Below are positions 9,562-17,733 of a stretch of 63,273 bases of DNA, in pieces. Origin of the DNA: Phenylobacterium sp. GTDB taxonomy: Bacteria; Pseudomonadota; Alphaproteobacteria; Caulobacterales; Caulobacteraceae. Numbering within the stretch: the stretch's first letter is position 1; each line of letters begins with the position of its first letter. The notes beneath the pieces were generated by a model. That model did not search any database, was not told the origin of the DNA, and saw nothing but the letters and a program-made list of their open reading frames with translations. The stretch is from contig NZ_JACESE010000019.1 in assembly GCF_013911965.1 (NCBI RefSeq), positions 1 to 63,273 of the forward strand, in the 5' to 3' direction. Made by a program: the position numbers and the translations under genes.

Positions 9562-10391
9562 GTCCCGTCCCGGGCCTCGGAGAGCATGCGCAGCATTTCG
9601 GTGGAGAAGAGCGAGCCGCCGAGCCGCTGTCCGACGCCGGCGTCCTCGGCGCTCTGCGATCCCCGGAGGATGAAGTCCACCAGGGCCTCCTGCTCGCGCA
9701 GGGCTTCGGCCCGCCGGGCCGAGGCGTACTGGATGAAGCCGCCGTCGGGCGCGGGCGTCGGCTGGGCTTCGCGCGGGCGGACCGCCTCCCCGCCCCCGCC
9801 GGTGCGGGTCAGGTTGGCGTAAACCTCGGCCACGGTCGCCGCGCGGCCGCCCTTATAGAAGATCGATCGGTTGGCGCGGGCGGCCTCGGGGAAGAGCGAG
9901 GCGGCGCTGGCGTTGGGCTGGGTGCGGGTGGCCTCGATCAGACGCGCCGATCCCTGCGGCCCCAGGAAGTGGGCGGCGTAGAGCTCGCCGGCCGTGGGCG
10001 TGCGCCCGACCCGGCCGCGCAGATAGGCGGCATGGTCCGTGGCCAGCTCGCCGGCCATCAGCGAGGCGGCGTGGGGGTCGTAGCGCAGGTCCATCACCGT
10101 CTTGCGCGCCTCGGCGCCGGCGACACGGTAGCGCCCGTCCGAGCCCTTCTGGATCAGGTCGGCGTAGCGGGCATAGCCGTACTTGGCGCCATGCTGCTTG
10201 AGGGTGGCGAGCCAGGTCTGCTCGACGAACTGGAAGAGGCCGGCGGCCGAGGAGGTCTTGGCCTTGGCCGAGGGGTTGTAGCCGCTCTCGCGGTGGGCCG
10301 TGCCCATCAGGAAGGTGAAGTCGACGCCCGTCGCGCTTGAGGCGCGCTGGATCGCCGTTTCAACCACACCTCTGAGGCCCTGCACCGCCAT
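9558..10391 (-). CDS. lytic transglycosylase, SLT-domain
   Basis: A 277-aa murein-cleaving enzyme. The catalytic glutamate is Glu35 in TAHRESGYNPSAKAKTSSAAGLFQF, followed by EQTWLATL, the standard SLT arrangement. No clear signal peptide is seen, so export may use another route, as for flagellar or pilus-linked transglycosylases. The C-terminal 80 residues are Pro/Arg-rich and low in recognisable structure. A CtrA-like box (10414-10432) lies just upstream, which would fit cell-cycle timing of a wall-remodelling enzyme such as PleA of Caulobacter; identity with PleA is not established. Confidence 0.88.
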   Translation of the reverse strand: MAVQGLRGVVETAIQRASSATGVDFTFLMGTAHRESGYNPSAKAKTSSAAGLFQFVEQTWLATLKQHGAKYGYARYADLIQKGSDGRYRVAGAEARKTVMDLRYDPHAASLMAGELATDHAAYLRGRVGRTPTAGELYAAHFLGPQGSARLIEATRTQPNASAASLFPEAARANRSIFYKGGRAATVAEVYANLTRTGGGGEAVRPREAQPTPAPDGGFIQYASARRAEALREQEALVDFILRGSQSAEDAGVGQRLGGSLFSTEMLRMLSEARDGT

Positions 10392-10413
10392 GCGCCTCTG
10401 ATGCCGCAGACAT

Positions 10414-10432
10414 GGTTAATTCGCCGCTAACC
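10414..10432 (-). promoter_or_regulatory. CtrA-like box upstream of the lytic transglycosylase
   Basis: Between 10416 and 10430 the plus strand reads TTAATTCGCCGCTAA, that is TTAA-N7-CTAA; read in the direction of the gene this is TTAG-N7-TTAA, one mismatch from the CtrA consensus TTAA-N7-TTAA. It ends 25 bases upstream of the start codon at 10391. GGTTA and TAACC also form 5-base inverted arms around it. A single near-match is weak evidence on its own. Confidence 0.35.
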
Positions 10433-10448
10433 ACGTTCGCCCGGAGGG

Positions 10449-11471
10449 TCAGGCGTCGAAACGCCGCGGGTCCAGGCGCTTCGCCCAGGGGCCGGGATCG
10501 TGACCGAGCACGACATCGGCGACCATTCGACCGACCATCGGGGCGAGCAGCCAGCCATTGCGACGCGCGCCGGTCGCAAGGATCACGCCGTCAGCGGCCG
10601 ACTCGCCGACCATGGGCAGGCCGTCGGGAGTCGCCGCCCGCACGCCGGCCGCAGCGATCCAGGGACGGTCGGCCAGGCGAGGAAAGACCGCCGCGGCGCG
10701 CGCGGCGAAATCGCGCGCCACCGCAGCATCGACGGTCCCCTCCCCGCGCCCCACCTCCATGGTCGCGCCGATCAGGGGTCCAAGGTCGGAAGGGACGGCG
10801 TAGGCCCCAGGACCCCGGAGCGCCGGCCCCGTATAGTCCAGATACGGCAGGCTCAGGATGTGGCCCTTGATCGGCGACAGGACCTTCAGCTCCGGCGCCA
10901 GCTTGACCGAACTGGGCGACCAGCCGGTGGCGACCACGAGGCGGTCGATCGTCTGCAGATCGGGCGGCGCAGTGTTGAAGACCACGCCAAGATCTTCGGC
11001 GACGACGGCCATCGAGAGAAGCGCCGAGCTATCGATGCGCCAGTCCTCCGCGATGGCGAGCGCGCCCAGCCCGGCGGCGAAGCCCAGGGGGAAGTCGGGC
11101 AGCTCTGAGGGGCCGAGACGATGGGACGAACGCCCCAGAGCCGACAAGGCCGTCTCCAAGCCGGCCAATCGCGCCTCGTCCCCCAAGAGCAAGGTTCCCG
11201 TGCGGTCCAGGTCGAGCCCGTTCTCGGCGGCGAAGGCGGGCCAGAGCGCGCCGGCGGCCAGCAGGAGGTCGACGTGCGGCCGGGCGGACTCGTCGGTCAG
11301 GGCTTCGCTGACCGGCGCGATCATGCCGGCCGCCACGCGTGAGGCGTTCTGTTCGAGCGGCCTCTTCGGATCGTGCACGCTGACCTGCGCGCCAGACTTG
11401 GCGAGCTCCAGCGCGCAGGCGAGCCCGAACACGCCTTCGCCGACGATGGCGACTCTCAAACCTTGGGTCAT
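10449..11471 (-). CDS. FAD-dependent glycine oxidase-like protein (ThiO type)
   Basis: A 340-aa DAO-superfamily flavoprotein. The N-terminal Rossmann motif VAIVGEGVFGLACALELAK (residues 6-24) binds FAD; the C-terminal GVRAATPDGLPMVGES and the closing GARRNGWLLAPMVG segment match ThiO/DadA-type oxidases that convert glycine to iminoacetate for the thiamine thiazole ring. The start at 11471 has AAGGA upstream. No thiS, thiG or thiE lies near, so a ThiO role rests on family resemblance; another amino-acid oxidase function is possible. Confidence 0.75.
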   Translation of the reverse strand: MTQGLRVAIVGEGVFGLACALELAKSGAQVSVHDPKRPLEQNASRVAAGMIAPVSEALTDESARPHVDLLLAAGALWPAFAAENGLDLDRTGTLLLGDEARLAGLETALSALGRSSHRLGPSELPDFPLGFAAGLGALAIAEDWRIDSSALLSMAVVAEDLGVVFNTAPPDLQTIDRLVVATGWSPSSVKLAPELKVLSPIKGHILSLPYLDYTGPALRGPGAYAVPSDLGPLIGATMEVGRGEGTVDAAVARDFAARAAAVFPRLADRPWIAAAGVRAATPDGLPMVGESAADGVILATGARRNGWLLAPMVGRMVADVVLGHDPGPWAKRLDPRRFDA

Positions 11472-11566
11472 GGCGTCCTTAGGAACCCGCCGTCGCGGCA
11501 GATCAAGAGGAACCGGCCCGATCGGCGCGGGTTCACCGCTGGCTTTCAACCGTTGTGGAGACGCAC

Positions 11567-12079
11567 GTGGCCGAGGCCCTGAAGCTCGACATACCTGATG
11601 AACTGGACCAGCTGGCCAAGGCGGTCCTGAAGACCGCCTGCGACCGCGACCTGCGCCTGGCCTCCGCCGAGAGCTGTACGGGCGGTCTGCTGGCCTCGCT
11701 GCTGACGGACATCCCCGGCTGCAGCCACGCCTTCGAGCGGGGATTCGTCGTCTATACGGACGAGGCCAAGAACGAGCTCCTGGGCGTGCCCAAGGCGATC
11801 CTGGAGACCGACGGGGCCGTGTCGGAGGCCGCCGCGCGGGCCCTGGCCGCCGGGGCGCTGGAGCGCTCGCGCGCCGACATCGTGGCCGCCATCACCGGGT
11901 TCGCCGAGGCTGGCCCGGGGCCGGAGGACGAAGCCGGCCTCGTCCACTTCGCCAGCGGCCGACGCCATCGCGGCGTCCATCACCGCCTGGTGCGGTTCGG
12001 CGACATCGGGCGGGCGCGCGTGCGCTACGGCGCCCTCGAGGTCGCGCTGAAGATGATGCGCGAGGAAATGGAGGCCTGA
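11567..12079 (+). CDS. CinA-family nicotinamide-nucleotide amidohydrolase
   Basis: A roughly 170-aa stand-alone CinA C-terminal domain (PncC type), which deamidates NMN to NaMN in pyridine nucleotide recycling. The signature LASAESCTGGLLASLLTDIPG is near residues 30-50 and VVYTDEAKNELLGV follows. The usual TGIAGPGGG motif is changed here to TGFAEAGPGPEDEAG. The start is either GTG 11567, which has GGAG 6 bases upstream, or GTG 11555 four codons earlier. It ends inside a strong hairpin that separates it from the convergent diiron gene. Confidence 0.85.
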   Translation: MAEALKLDIPDELDQLAKAVLKTACDRDLRLASAESCTGGLLASLLTDIPGCSHAFERGFVVYTDEAKNELLGVPKAILETDGAVSEAAARALAAGALERSRADIVAAITGFAEAGPGPEDEAGLVHFASGRRHRGVHHRLVRFGDIGRARVRYGALEVALKMMREEMEA

Positions 12080-12100
12080 CGTCTTGCGCGACGTCAGGCC
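12073..12100. terminator. hairpin between convergent cinA-like and diiron genes
   Basis: Perfect 11-bp stem: GGCCTGACGTC at 12073-12083 pairs with 12090-12100, with a 6-base loop TTGCGC. It includes the stop codon of the cinA-like gene and lies 15 bases past the stop of the opposing gene. No T-tract follows on either strand, so it may act as a bidirectional barrier rather than a classic intrinsic terminator. Confidence 0.6.
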
Positions 12101-12114
12101 CGAGTTGTCCGCGG

Positions 12115-13245
12115 CTACTCGGCCGCGATCGTCACCGGAGCGGCGGTGCGATCCTTGAAGTTGATTTCCTGGAGGTACTTGATGCCCTCCTCGGCGATGT
12201 CGTCGCCGACCATCTTCTCGCCTTCGGCCTTCAGCTCGTCCATGTCGACATAGGTCGCATAGAAGGCCCGCGTCCGCTCGGTGATCAGGCCGGCGTTGAA
12301 GAGGGTCTTGATGAGCACGCGGAAGATGTTGGTCTGGCTCTTCAGCCGCTCGCGACGGCTGTCGTCGTTCTGGTAGGTGGCGCGCATCTCGGCGACCACC
12401 CGCTCCGGATCAAGCCCGAACTGGGTGTAGATCGCCGCCTGCTGCACGGGCGAGCCCATGTTGAACAGCAGCGACTGGAAGCAGTGGGCGGCCCAGTCCT
12501 CGACGATGTCGCGCTCTTCCTGCGTCATCTTCGGAATGGTCCGGTCGGCCCAGATCTTGCCGAACTTGTGGTGGAAGGCCTCGTCGGTCATCACCAGCTG
12601 GAAAAGCTTCCTGGCCAGGGGATCGCGGTTGTACTGGAAGCCCGCGGCGAAGGCGCCCATGGCCAGGCCCTCCACCAGCATCTGCATCCCAATGATCTTC
12701 TTGTAGACCTCCGGGGCGGCGATGATGTCGACCAGCAGCTGCTGCAGGGTCGCGCCGCAGGGCCGCGGGCGGCCCCAGCGGGCCTTCACATACTTGGCGA
12801 AGGCGGTGACGTGGCGGGCTTCCTCGCGCGTCTGGTTGGCCGCGTACTCCTGGGCGCCCTGATCCTTGAGCACGTGGCAGAGGCTGGCCGACAGGTTCAG
12901 CGCCCCCTGCTCCCCATGCAGGATGGAGGAGAAGTTCCAGAGCACCATCTCGTTGATGAACTTGACCTTCTGGCCCGTCTTCTCGAGGTGGTCGAGCACG
13001 TAGGGCACGCCGAGCGCCATGACCTGATCGTCCGGGAGAAGCGCCTCGTTCTCCATGTCCCAGGGCTCGGAGAAGTCGATGTACTTGGGATCGAGGGGGT
13101 CCCAGAAGTGGTCATGGGTGGCCGAGATGATCTTGTCGAACGCCGTCGAGCGGGCGTTGTAGCGGTCCAGCTCCAGCATGGACTCGAAGTCGTCGGGGGC
13201 CACCGCGTCATACATGACGTCTTTGGTGATGTTGCCGTCGGCCAT
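12115..13245 (-). CDS. ferritin-like diiron protein, probable oxygenase
   Basis: A 376-aa protein with a complete carboxylate-bridged diiron site: Glu112 (HGEQGALN), Glu142-x-x-His145 (EEARH), Glu192 (VEGLAMG) and Glu222-x-x-His225 (DEAFHH). This spacing is that of the ferritin-like/AurF/R2-type fold with two ExxH helices, in which oxygen is activated at two irons. The start at 13245 has GGGAGG upstream. A TetR gene lies 64 bases upstream on the same strand, and a P450 is 2 kb away, so an oxidation function on a hydrophobic substrate is plausible. The substrate is unknown. Confidence 0.8.
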   Translation of the reverse strand: MADGNITKDVMYDAVAPDDFESMLELDRYNARSTAFDKIISATHDHFWDPLDPKYIDFSEPWDMENEALLPDDQVMALGVPYVLDHLEKTGQKVKFINEMVLWNFSSILHGEQGALNLSASLCHVLKDQGAQEYAANQTREEARHVTAFAKYVKARWGRPRPCGATLQQLLVDIIAAPEVYKKIIGMQMLVEGLAMGAFAAGFQYNRDPLARKLFQLVMTDEAFHHKFGKIWADRTIPKMTQEERDIVEDWAAHCFQSLLFNMGSPVQQAAIYTQFGLDPERVVAEMRATYQNDDSRRERLKSQTNIFRVLIKTLFNAGLITERTRAFYATYVDMDELKAEGEKMVGDDIAEEGIKYLQEINFKDRTAAPVTIAAE

Positions 13246-13309
13246 GGTTTCCTCCCAATGCAGCCGAGGACCAGCAGACGCCCCGAAACGGCGTTTGGAT
13301 AGGGCGCCC

Positions 13310-13897
13310 TCAGCGGCGGCCGAACAGCAGCTCCAGCCCCTGGATGACGTCCTCCAGCAGGGCGTCGTGGCGCTCCGTCTCCGGCGAGGCGAGCGTGGCC
13401 GCCCCATGGCCGCAGGCCCAGACGGCGAGCGCGATCTTCGTCCGGGCCTCGGGTTCGTCGCGATCGGGCAAGGCCACCCCGATGGCCCGCTCAAGGACCT
13501 CGAACGCCTTCTGCCGCGCCTCGTCGACCTTCGAGTGGCCCAGCACGCCGGCGTCGAACATCAGGCCGAACAGGGCCGGCTGCGCCCGGGAGAAGCCGAA
13601 ATAGGCTCGCGCCAGGGTGCGGATCCGCACCCCCTGGGGCGCCTCGGCGAGGGCCTGCTCCAGGGTCTGTTCAAGCTCCTGGAAGCCGGTGGCCGCCAGT
13701 TCGGCCAGCAGTTCGGCCTTGTTTTCATAGTGATGATAGACCGAGCCCGGCGCGATGCCCGCCCGGGCGGCCAGGGACCGGAGGTTCAGCTGGGCGAGGC
13801 CGCCGGCCTCCACCAGGGCGCGCGCCTCCTCGAGCAGCTGCGCCCGCAGATTGCCCACGTGGTATTTGCGGCGCGCCGCCGCATCCGACCAGGCCAT
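13310..13897 (-). CDS. TetR/AcrR family transcriptional regulator
   Basis: A 195-aa repressor. The N-terminal helix-turn-helix is at about residues 20-65 (LNLRSLAARAGIAPGSVYHHYENKAELL), and the C-terminal ligand domain resembles the TetR_C_33-type. The ATG at 13897 gives the expected short leader before the first helix. It lies directly upstream of the diiron gene on the same strand and probably controls it. A candidate operator, an inverted repeat with arms AATCCTA and TAGGATT, is at 14115-14137 in the gap toward the divergent small membrane gene. Confidence 0.92.
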   Translation of the reverse strand: MAWSDAAARRKYHVGNLRAQLLEEARALVEAGGLAQLNLRSLAARAGIAPGSVYHHYENKAELLAELAATGFQELEQTLEQALAEAPQGVRIRTLARAYFGFSRAQPALFGLMFDAGVLGHSKVDEARQKAFEVLERAIGVALPDRDEPEARTKIALAVWACGHGAATLASPETERHDALLEDVIQGLELLFGRR

Positions 13898-14114
13898 CAG
13901 CGCCGGCTCCGCGGCTCTGCGCGCCGGACCGTCACGCCCGACGCCATGAAGGACTGTTTCTCGCGCTCCAAAGGCATGGGGCGATTGGGCGCCAATGCGC
14001 AGGCGATGTCCAGAAGTCACCTCCGGCCAGGCTTCGCCTTCGCGCGACGGCAGGTCGCATCGCGAGCGCTGCCGACGCCCCCCATCCTCCTGGTCAGCAA
14101 ACGCCGGCGCGGAT

Positions 14115-14137
14115 AATCCTACCTAATGCATAGGATT
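14115..14137. promoter_or_regulatory. inverted repeat, candidate TetR operator
   Basis: AATCCTA (14115-14121) and TAGGATT (14131-14137) are exact inverted copies separated by 9 bases. It is one of the few AT-rich stretches in the 350-bp gap between the divergent TetR gene (start 13897) and the small membrane protein (start 14249), where a TetR operator would be expected. The rest of the gap shows no gene on either strand. Confidence 0.45.
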
Positions 14138-14176
14138 TAAACCCGCCTGCAGATAAACTTGGGTTGGACGACGCCG

Positions 14177-14229
14177 CCCCTGCTCTACCTGTAGGGGAAC
14201 CGAGCCCCGGAGCAGACGTTGCTCGGGGC
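14177..14229 (+). promoter_or_regulatory. structured leader with two hairpins before the small membrane gene
   Basis: Two hairpins occur in tandem. The first pairs CCCCT with AGGGG around 14177-14197. The second pairs GCCCC and GAGCA (14204-14214, one bulged G) with TGCTC and GGGGC (14220-14229) around the loop GACGT. The second ends 20 bases before the ATG at 14249, so it could influence translation or act as an RNA processing site. No known riboswitch class is recognised. Confidence 0.35.
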
Positions 14230-14248
14230 AGGAACAAGGAAAGACAGG

Positions 14249-14431
14249 ATGGGCCAGGCCCTCGCGGACAGACTGCCCAAGACGGGCGATGCGATTTACT
14301 CCCGAACCCAGGCGCTTGCCTGGCGAAGCCAAGAGGATGGCAGATGGTCGGCGCGCCAGACGCTGACCTTCGTTGTCGCCTCCTCCGCCCTTCTCTGGAT
14401 GTTGCTTCTGGAGACGGCGCGAGTTCTCTAG
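14249..14431 (+). CDS. small single-pass membrane protein, unknown function
   Basis: A 60-aa protein with one hydrophobic segment at its C-terminus (about residues 39-57, LTFVVASSALLWMLLLETA) and a charged N-terminal half. The start ATG at 14249 has AAGGAAAG 5-12 bases upstream. It is divergent from the TetR gene and overlaps the convergent RNA methyltransferase gene by 4 bases. I do not recognise the family; the preceding RQTL and the short tail-anchored layout recur in small Caulobacterales membrane proteins. Confidence 0.6.
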   Translation: MGQALADRLPKTGDAIYSRTQALAWRSQEDGRWSARQTLTFVVASSALLWMLLLETARVL

Positions 14432-15252
14432 GCGCGCCGGGCGGCGATGTGGTGAAGGACGACCCCGCTGGTCGTCGCCACGTTCAGGGAATCGAAGCCC
14501 GCCGCCATCGGAATGCGCACGGAACGCGTGCGCGACAGGAGGTCCGCCGGCAGGCCTGGTCCCTCCGCCCCGAACAGGACCGCCGTCCGGGCGGCCGGCC
14601 TGAAGTCGGCGAGGGTCTCGCGCCCCGAAGGACTGAGGGAGACGACCTCGAATCCCGCCCCGGCCAGCCGATCCACCAGATCCTCGGAGGGCCGCAGGCG
14701 CGCGAACGGGGTGACGAGCGCAGCCCCGACCGACACCCTCAGCGCCTTGCGATAGAGCGGATCGCAGCAGCCGGCGTCCAGCACCACCGCATCCGCCCCG
14801 AAGGCCGCGGCGTTGCGGAAGATGCCCCCCATGTTGTCGTGATTGCCCACGCCGTGGACGGCGACGACCGTCGCCTGAGGGCCGAGGCCTTCCAGCACCT
14901 CGTCCGCGCTCGCCGCCGGCAGCCGGCCCAGGCCGAGCAGCCCGCGGTGGATATGGAATCCCACGATCGCGTCCATCACCGCCGGCTCGGCCACATAGAC
15001 CGGCGCGCCGGGCGCGACGCCGGCGATCATCTCGGCGAACCTCGGCGCGCGCGGCGCGGCGACCAGGAAGGCCACAGGCGAGCACCGCGGCGAGCCGATG
15101 AGGTGGCGCAGAACCACCTCGCCCTCGGCCATGAACAGTCCCTGACGTCCGACGAGATCGCGGTCGCGCACGTTGAGGAACGGCTCGACGCGCGGGTCGG
15201 CGGGATCGTCGATGGCGACGAACGGCGGCGATGCGCCCGCTTCCTGCTTCAA
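14428..15252 (-). CDS. TrmH/SpoU family RNA 2'-O-methyltransferase
   Basis: A 274-aa SPOUT methyltransferase that methylates ribose 2'-OH of rRNA or tRNA with SAM. The three family motifs are present: motif 1 NHDNMGGIFRNAAAFG (near 137-152), motif 2 LFGAEGPGL and motif 3 IPMAAGFDSLNVATTSGV near the C-terminus, which form the knotted SAM site. The N-terminal 100 residues resemble the L30e-like substrate-binding domain. It reads away from the P450 gene with about 90 bases between them. The target nucleotide is not determinable. Confidence 0.9.
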   Translation of the reverse strand: MKQEAGASPPFVAIDDPADPRVEPFLNVRDRDLVGRQGLFMAEGEVVLRHLIGSPRCSPVAFLVAAPRAPRFAEMIAGVAPGAPVYVAEPAVMDAIVGFHIHRGLLGLGRLPAASADEVLEGLGPQATVVAVHGVGNHDNMGGIFRNAAAFGADAVVLDAGCCDPLYRKALRVSVGAALVTPFARLRPSEDLVDRLAGAGFEVVSLSPSGRETLADFRPAARTAVLFGAEGPGLPADLLSRTRSVRIPMAAGFDSLNVATTSGVVLHHIAARRA

Positions 15253-15340
15253 GTTCGGAATTCCCGCATCCGGAGAACGGGAAAAGTTGACGCCCGCGTC
15301 ATCTTTCGCCTATCCTTGCGTCAAAATCTGGAGGATTCTC

Positions 15341-16597
15341 ATGGCTGACGGTTCGGTGGACATTTTGAAGGACGCGCAGGCGAAGGCCTATGCGACGCCC
15401 CTGGACGAGCTGAACCCAGCCCAGCCGGCCCTCTTCCAGGCCAACGCCATGTGGCCCTATTTCGAACGGCTGCGGAAGGAGGCTCCGGTCCACTACACGG
15501 CCGAGAGCGAATACGGCCCGTACTGGTCGATCACCAAGTACAACGACATCATGGCCGTGGACACCAATCACCAGGTGTTCTCCTCCGAGCCCGGCATCAC
15601 CATCGCCGAGCAGACGGGCGACGAAGGCCCGCTGCCGATGTTCATCGCGATGGACCCGCCCAAGCACGACATCCAGCGCAAGACCGTCAGCCCGGCCGTC
15701 TCGCCGACCAACCTGCAGATCCTCGCCCCGCTGATCCGCGAGCGGGCGGCCAAGATCCTGGACTCGCTGCCGATCGGCGAGGAGTTCGACTGGGTCGACA
15801 AGGTCTCGATGGAACTGACGGCGATGACGCTCGCCACCCTCTTCGGGGTGAAGCAGGAGGACCGCCGCAAGCTGACCTACTGGTCCGACGTGGTGACCGC
15901 GGCCCCCGGCCACGGCCTGATCGATACGCTCGAGCAGAAGATGCAGATCTTCATCGAGTACCACGCCTACTTCACCGAGCTCTGGAACGAGCGCGTCAAC
16001 GCCGAGCCCACCGGGGACCTGATCTCCATGCTGGCCCACGGCCCGGAAACCCGGAACATGTCGCCGCGGGAGTACTTCGGCAACGTCGTGCTGCTGACCG
16101 TCGGCGGCAACGACACGACCCGCAACACCATCTCCGGCTCCGTCCTGGCGCTGAACGAGAACCCCGACCAGTACAAGAAGCTGCGCGAGAACCCGGACCT
16201 GATCCCGTCGATGGTCTCGGAGACCATCCGCTGGCAGACGCCGCTGGCCCATATGCGCCGGCGCGCCACCCAGGACATCGAGTTCGGCGGCAAGAAGATC
16301 AAGGAAGGCGACAAGGTCGTCATGTGGTACGTCTCGGGCAACCGCGACGACGAGGTGATCGAGAACCCGAACGCCTACATCATCGACCGCGCCCGGCCCC
16401 GCCAGCACATCTCCTTCGGCTTCGGCATCCACCGCTGCGTGGGCAACCGCCTGGCCGAGCTGCAGCTTCAGATCATCTGGGAAGAGATCATGAAGCGCTT
16501 CCCCGACATCCAGGTCGTCGAGGAGCCCAAGCGGGTCTATTCGACCTTCGTGAAGGGCTATGAATCCATGAAGGTGGTCATCCCCAAGCGGCTCTGA
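15341..16597 (+). CDS. cytochrome P450, CYP153-like
   Basis: A 418-aa soluble bacterial P450. The I-helix oxygen-binding motif is VGGNDTTRN, the K-helix ExxR is ETIRW, and the heme-thiolate Cys366 lies in FGFGIHRCVGNRLAE. The segment FIAMDPPKHDIQRKTVSPAVSP resembles CYP153-type fatty acid and alkane omega-hydroxylases, so that assignment is suggested. The ATG at 15341 has GGAGG 8 bases upstream. No ferredoxin or ferredoxin reductase gene is adjacent, so electrons must come from partners encoded elsewhere. A strong terminator follows at 16638-16670. Confidence 0.92.
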   Translation: MADGSVDILKDAQAKAYATPLDELNPAQPALFQANAMWPYFERLRKEAPVHYTAESEYGPYWSITKYNDIMAVDTNHQVFSSEPGITIAEQTGDEGPLPMFIAMDPPKHDIQRKTVSPAVSPTNLQILAPLIRERAAKILDSLPIGEEFDWVDKVSMELTAMTLATLFGVKQEDRRKLTYWSDVVTAAPGHGLIDTLEQKMQIFIEYHAYFTELWNERVNAEPTGDLISMLAHGPETRNMSPREYFGNVVLLTVGGNDTTRNTISGSVLALNENPDQYKKLRENPDLIPSMVSETIRWQTPLAHMRRRATQDIEFGGKKIKEGDKVVMWYVSGNRDDEVIENPNAYIIDRARPRQHISFGFGIHRCVGNRLAELQLQIIWEEIMKRFPDIQVVEEPKRVYSTFVKGYESMKVVIPKRL

Positions 16598-16637
16598 CCC
16601 TCTGCGCCCCTTCGAGCATCTGCGGGCGTCGCCAGGA

Positions 16638-16670
16638 AGCCCCGCCGCTCTCACCAGCGGCGGGGCTTTT
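16638..16670 (+). terminator. intrinsic terminator after the P450 gene
   Basis: A 12-bp perfect stem: AGCCCCGCCGCT (16638-16649) pairs with 16656-16667 around the loop CTCACC, followed by a short T run (TTTT, counting the last stem base). It lies 40 bases past the P450 stop codon. Confidence 0.85.
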
Positions 16671-16702
16671 GCGTGGGGGGCGCGGCCGGCTATGACCGCG
16701 GC

Positions 16703-17383
16703 ATGAAGCCCTGGATCCACCTCGACAGCGCCCAGATGCCCGACGACGGGGGCGAGCTGCGCCTGATGCGCCGCGACACCGAGTTCTCCATCATGGCCGG
16801 CCCGATCGAGCTGATGAACAGCCGGCTGAGCGGTTCGGAGGAGGCGCTGGCGACCCTGACCTGGGAGCGCCTGTCCGGCCGCGCGGCGCCACGGGTGCTG
16901 ATCGGCGGCCTGGGGATGGGCTTCACCCTGCGGGCCGCCCTGGCCGTGCTGCCGGGCGATGCGCGGGTGACCGTGGCCGAACTGGTTCCGGCGGTGGTGG
17001 CCTGGGCCCGCGGACCGCTGGCGGGGGTGTTTTCCGGCTGTCTGGACGACCCGCGGGTGACCATCCGCGAGGGGGATGTCGGCCCGCTCATCGGCGCGCG
17101 GCAGGCCGCCTGGGACGCCATCCTGCTCGACGTGGACAACGGGCCGGAGGGCCTCACCCGGCGGGCCAACGACGCGCTCTACGATCTGGCGGGCCTCGCG
17201 CGGACGCGGGCGGCCCTGACCCGCGGCGGAGTCGTTGCGGTCTGGTCCTCGGCGCCGGACGAGGGCTTCACCCGGCGCATGCGCCGCAGCGGCCTCCTCA
17301 CCGAGGTCCTGCGCGTCCCCGCCCGCAAGGGCGGACGGGGCGCCCGGCATGTCATCTGGATCGGGACGAACGGCGGCCGCTGA
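16703..17383 (+). CDS. spermidine synthase-like / class I SAM-binding protein
   Basis: A 226-aa protein with a Rossmann SAM-binding core: VLIGGLGMGFTLRAAL (motif I) near residues 65-80, VTVAELVPAVVAW (acidic loop) near 90-102 and DAILLDVDNGPEG (near 138-150). This arrangement is that of the spermidine-synthase-like fold, but the polyamine-binding residues cannot be confirmed and it is shorter than true SpeE. No speD or speH is near. It is best read as a methyltransferase-like protein of unknown substrate. Confidence 0.7.
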   Translation: MKPWIHLDSAQMPDDGGELRLMRRDTEFSIMAGPIELMNSRLSGSEEALATLTWERLSGRAAPRVLIGGLGMGFTLRAALAVLPGDARVTVAELVPAVVAWARGPLAGVFSGCLDDPRVTIREGDVGPLIGARQAAWDAILLDVDNGPEGLTRRANDALYDLAGLARTRAALTRGGVVAVWSSAPDEGFTRRMRRSGLLTEVLRVPARKGGRGARHVIWIGTNGGR

Positions 17384-17386
17384 GCC

Positions 17387-17653
17387 CTAGGGCCGACGGT
17401 CGGCGATCGCCTCGCCGCCCTCCTCCTCCTCCAGCAGGGCCGCATTGTCGGCGTTGGCGCTGAGCCGGACACGATCGCCCTCCACCTCGGCCACCAGGCC
17501 GCCGGAGATGTAGTGATGGTGATCGCTGTGCGAGCCGCTGTCGGCCCGCGTCAGCTTGATCCGGTCGCCTTCCACCTTGTCGACCGTGCCGAGGCGGACG
17601 CCGTCGGCCCCGATGACTTCCATATGTTCCCTGATCGCCGAGAGATCGGCCAT
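17387..17653 (-). CDS. DUF2171 domain protein
   Basis: An 88-aa protein of the DUF2171 family, a PRC-barrel-like beta domain. Visible features are IREHMEVIGADGVRLGTVDKVEGDRIKL, then a His-rich loop HSDHHHYI, then a second beta unit GLVAEVEGDRVRLS and an acidic C-terminal tail. Such proteins are often encoded near stress and cell-envelope genes, with no defined activity. AAGGAG lies 10 bases before the ATG at 17653. It converges with the gene ending at 17383, 3 bases apart. Confidence 0.8.
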   Translation of the reverse strand: MADLSAIREHMEVIGADGVRLGTVDKVEGDRIKLTRADSGSHSDHHHYISGGLVAEVEGDRVRLSANADNAALLEEEEGGEAIADRRP

Positions 17654-17733
17654 GGCTGACGCTCCTTCGCTGTCTGGCGAAGGAAACGGCGCGGCCGGAC
17701 CGGTGTTCCGTCCGGCCGCCGCCGCGCGCCGTC

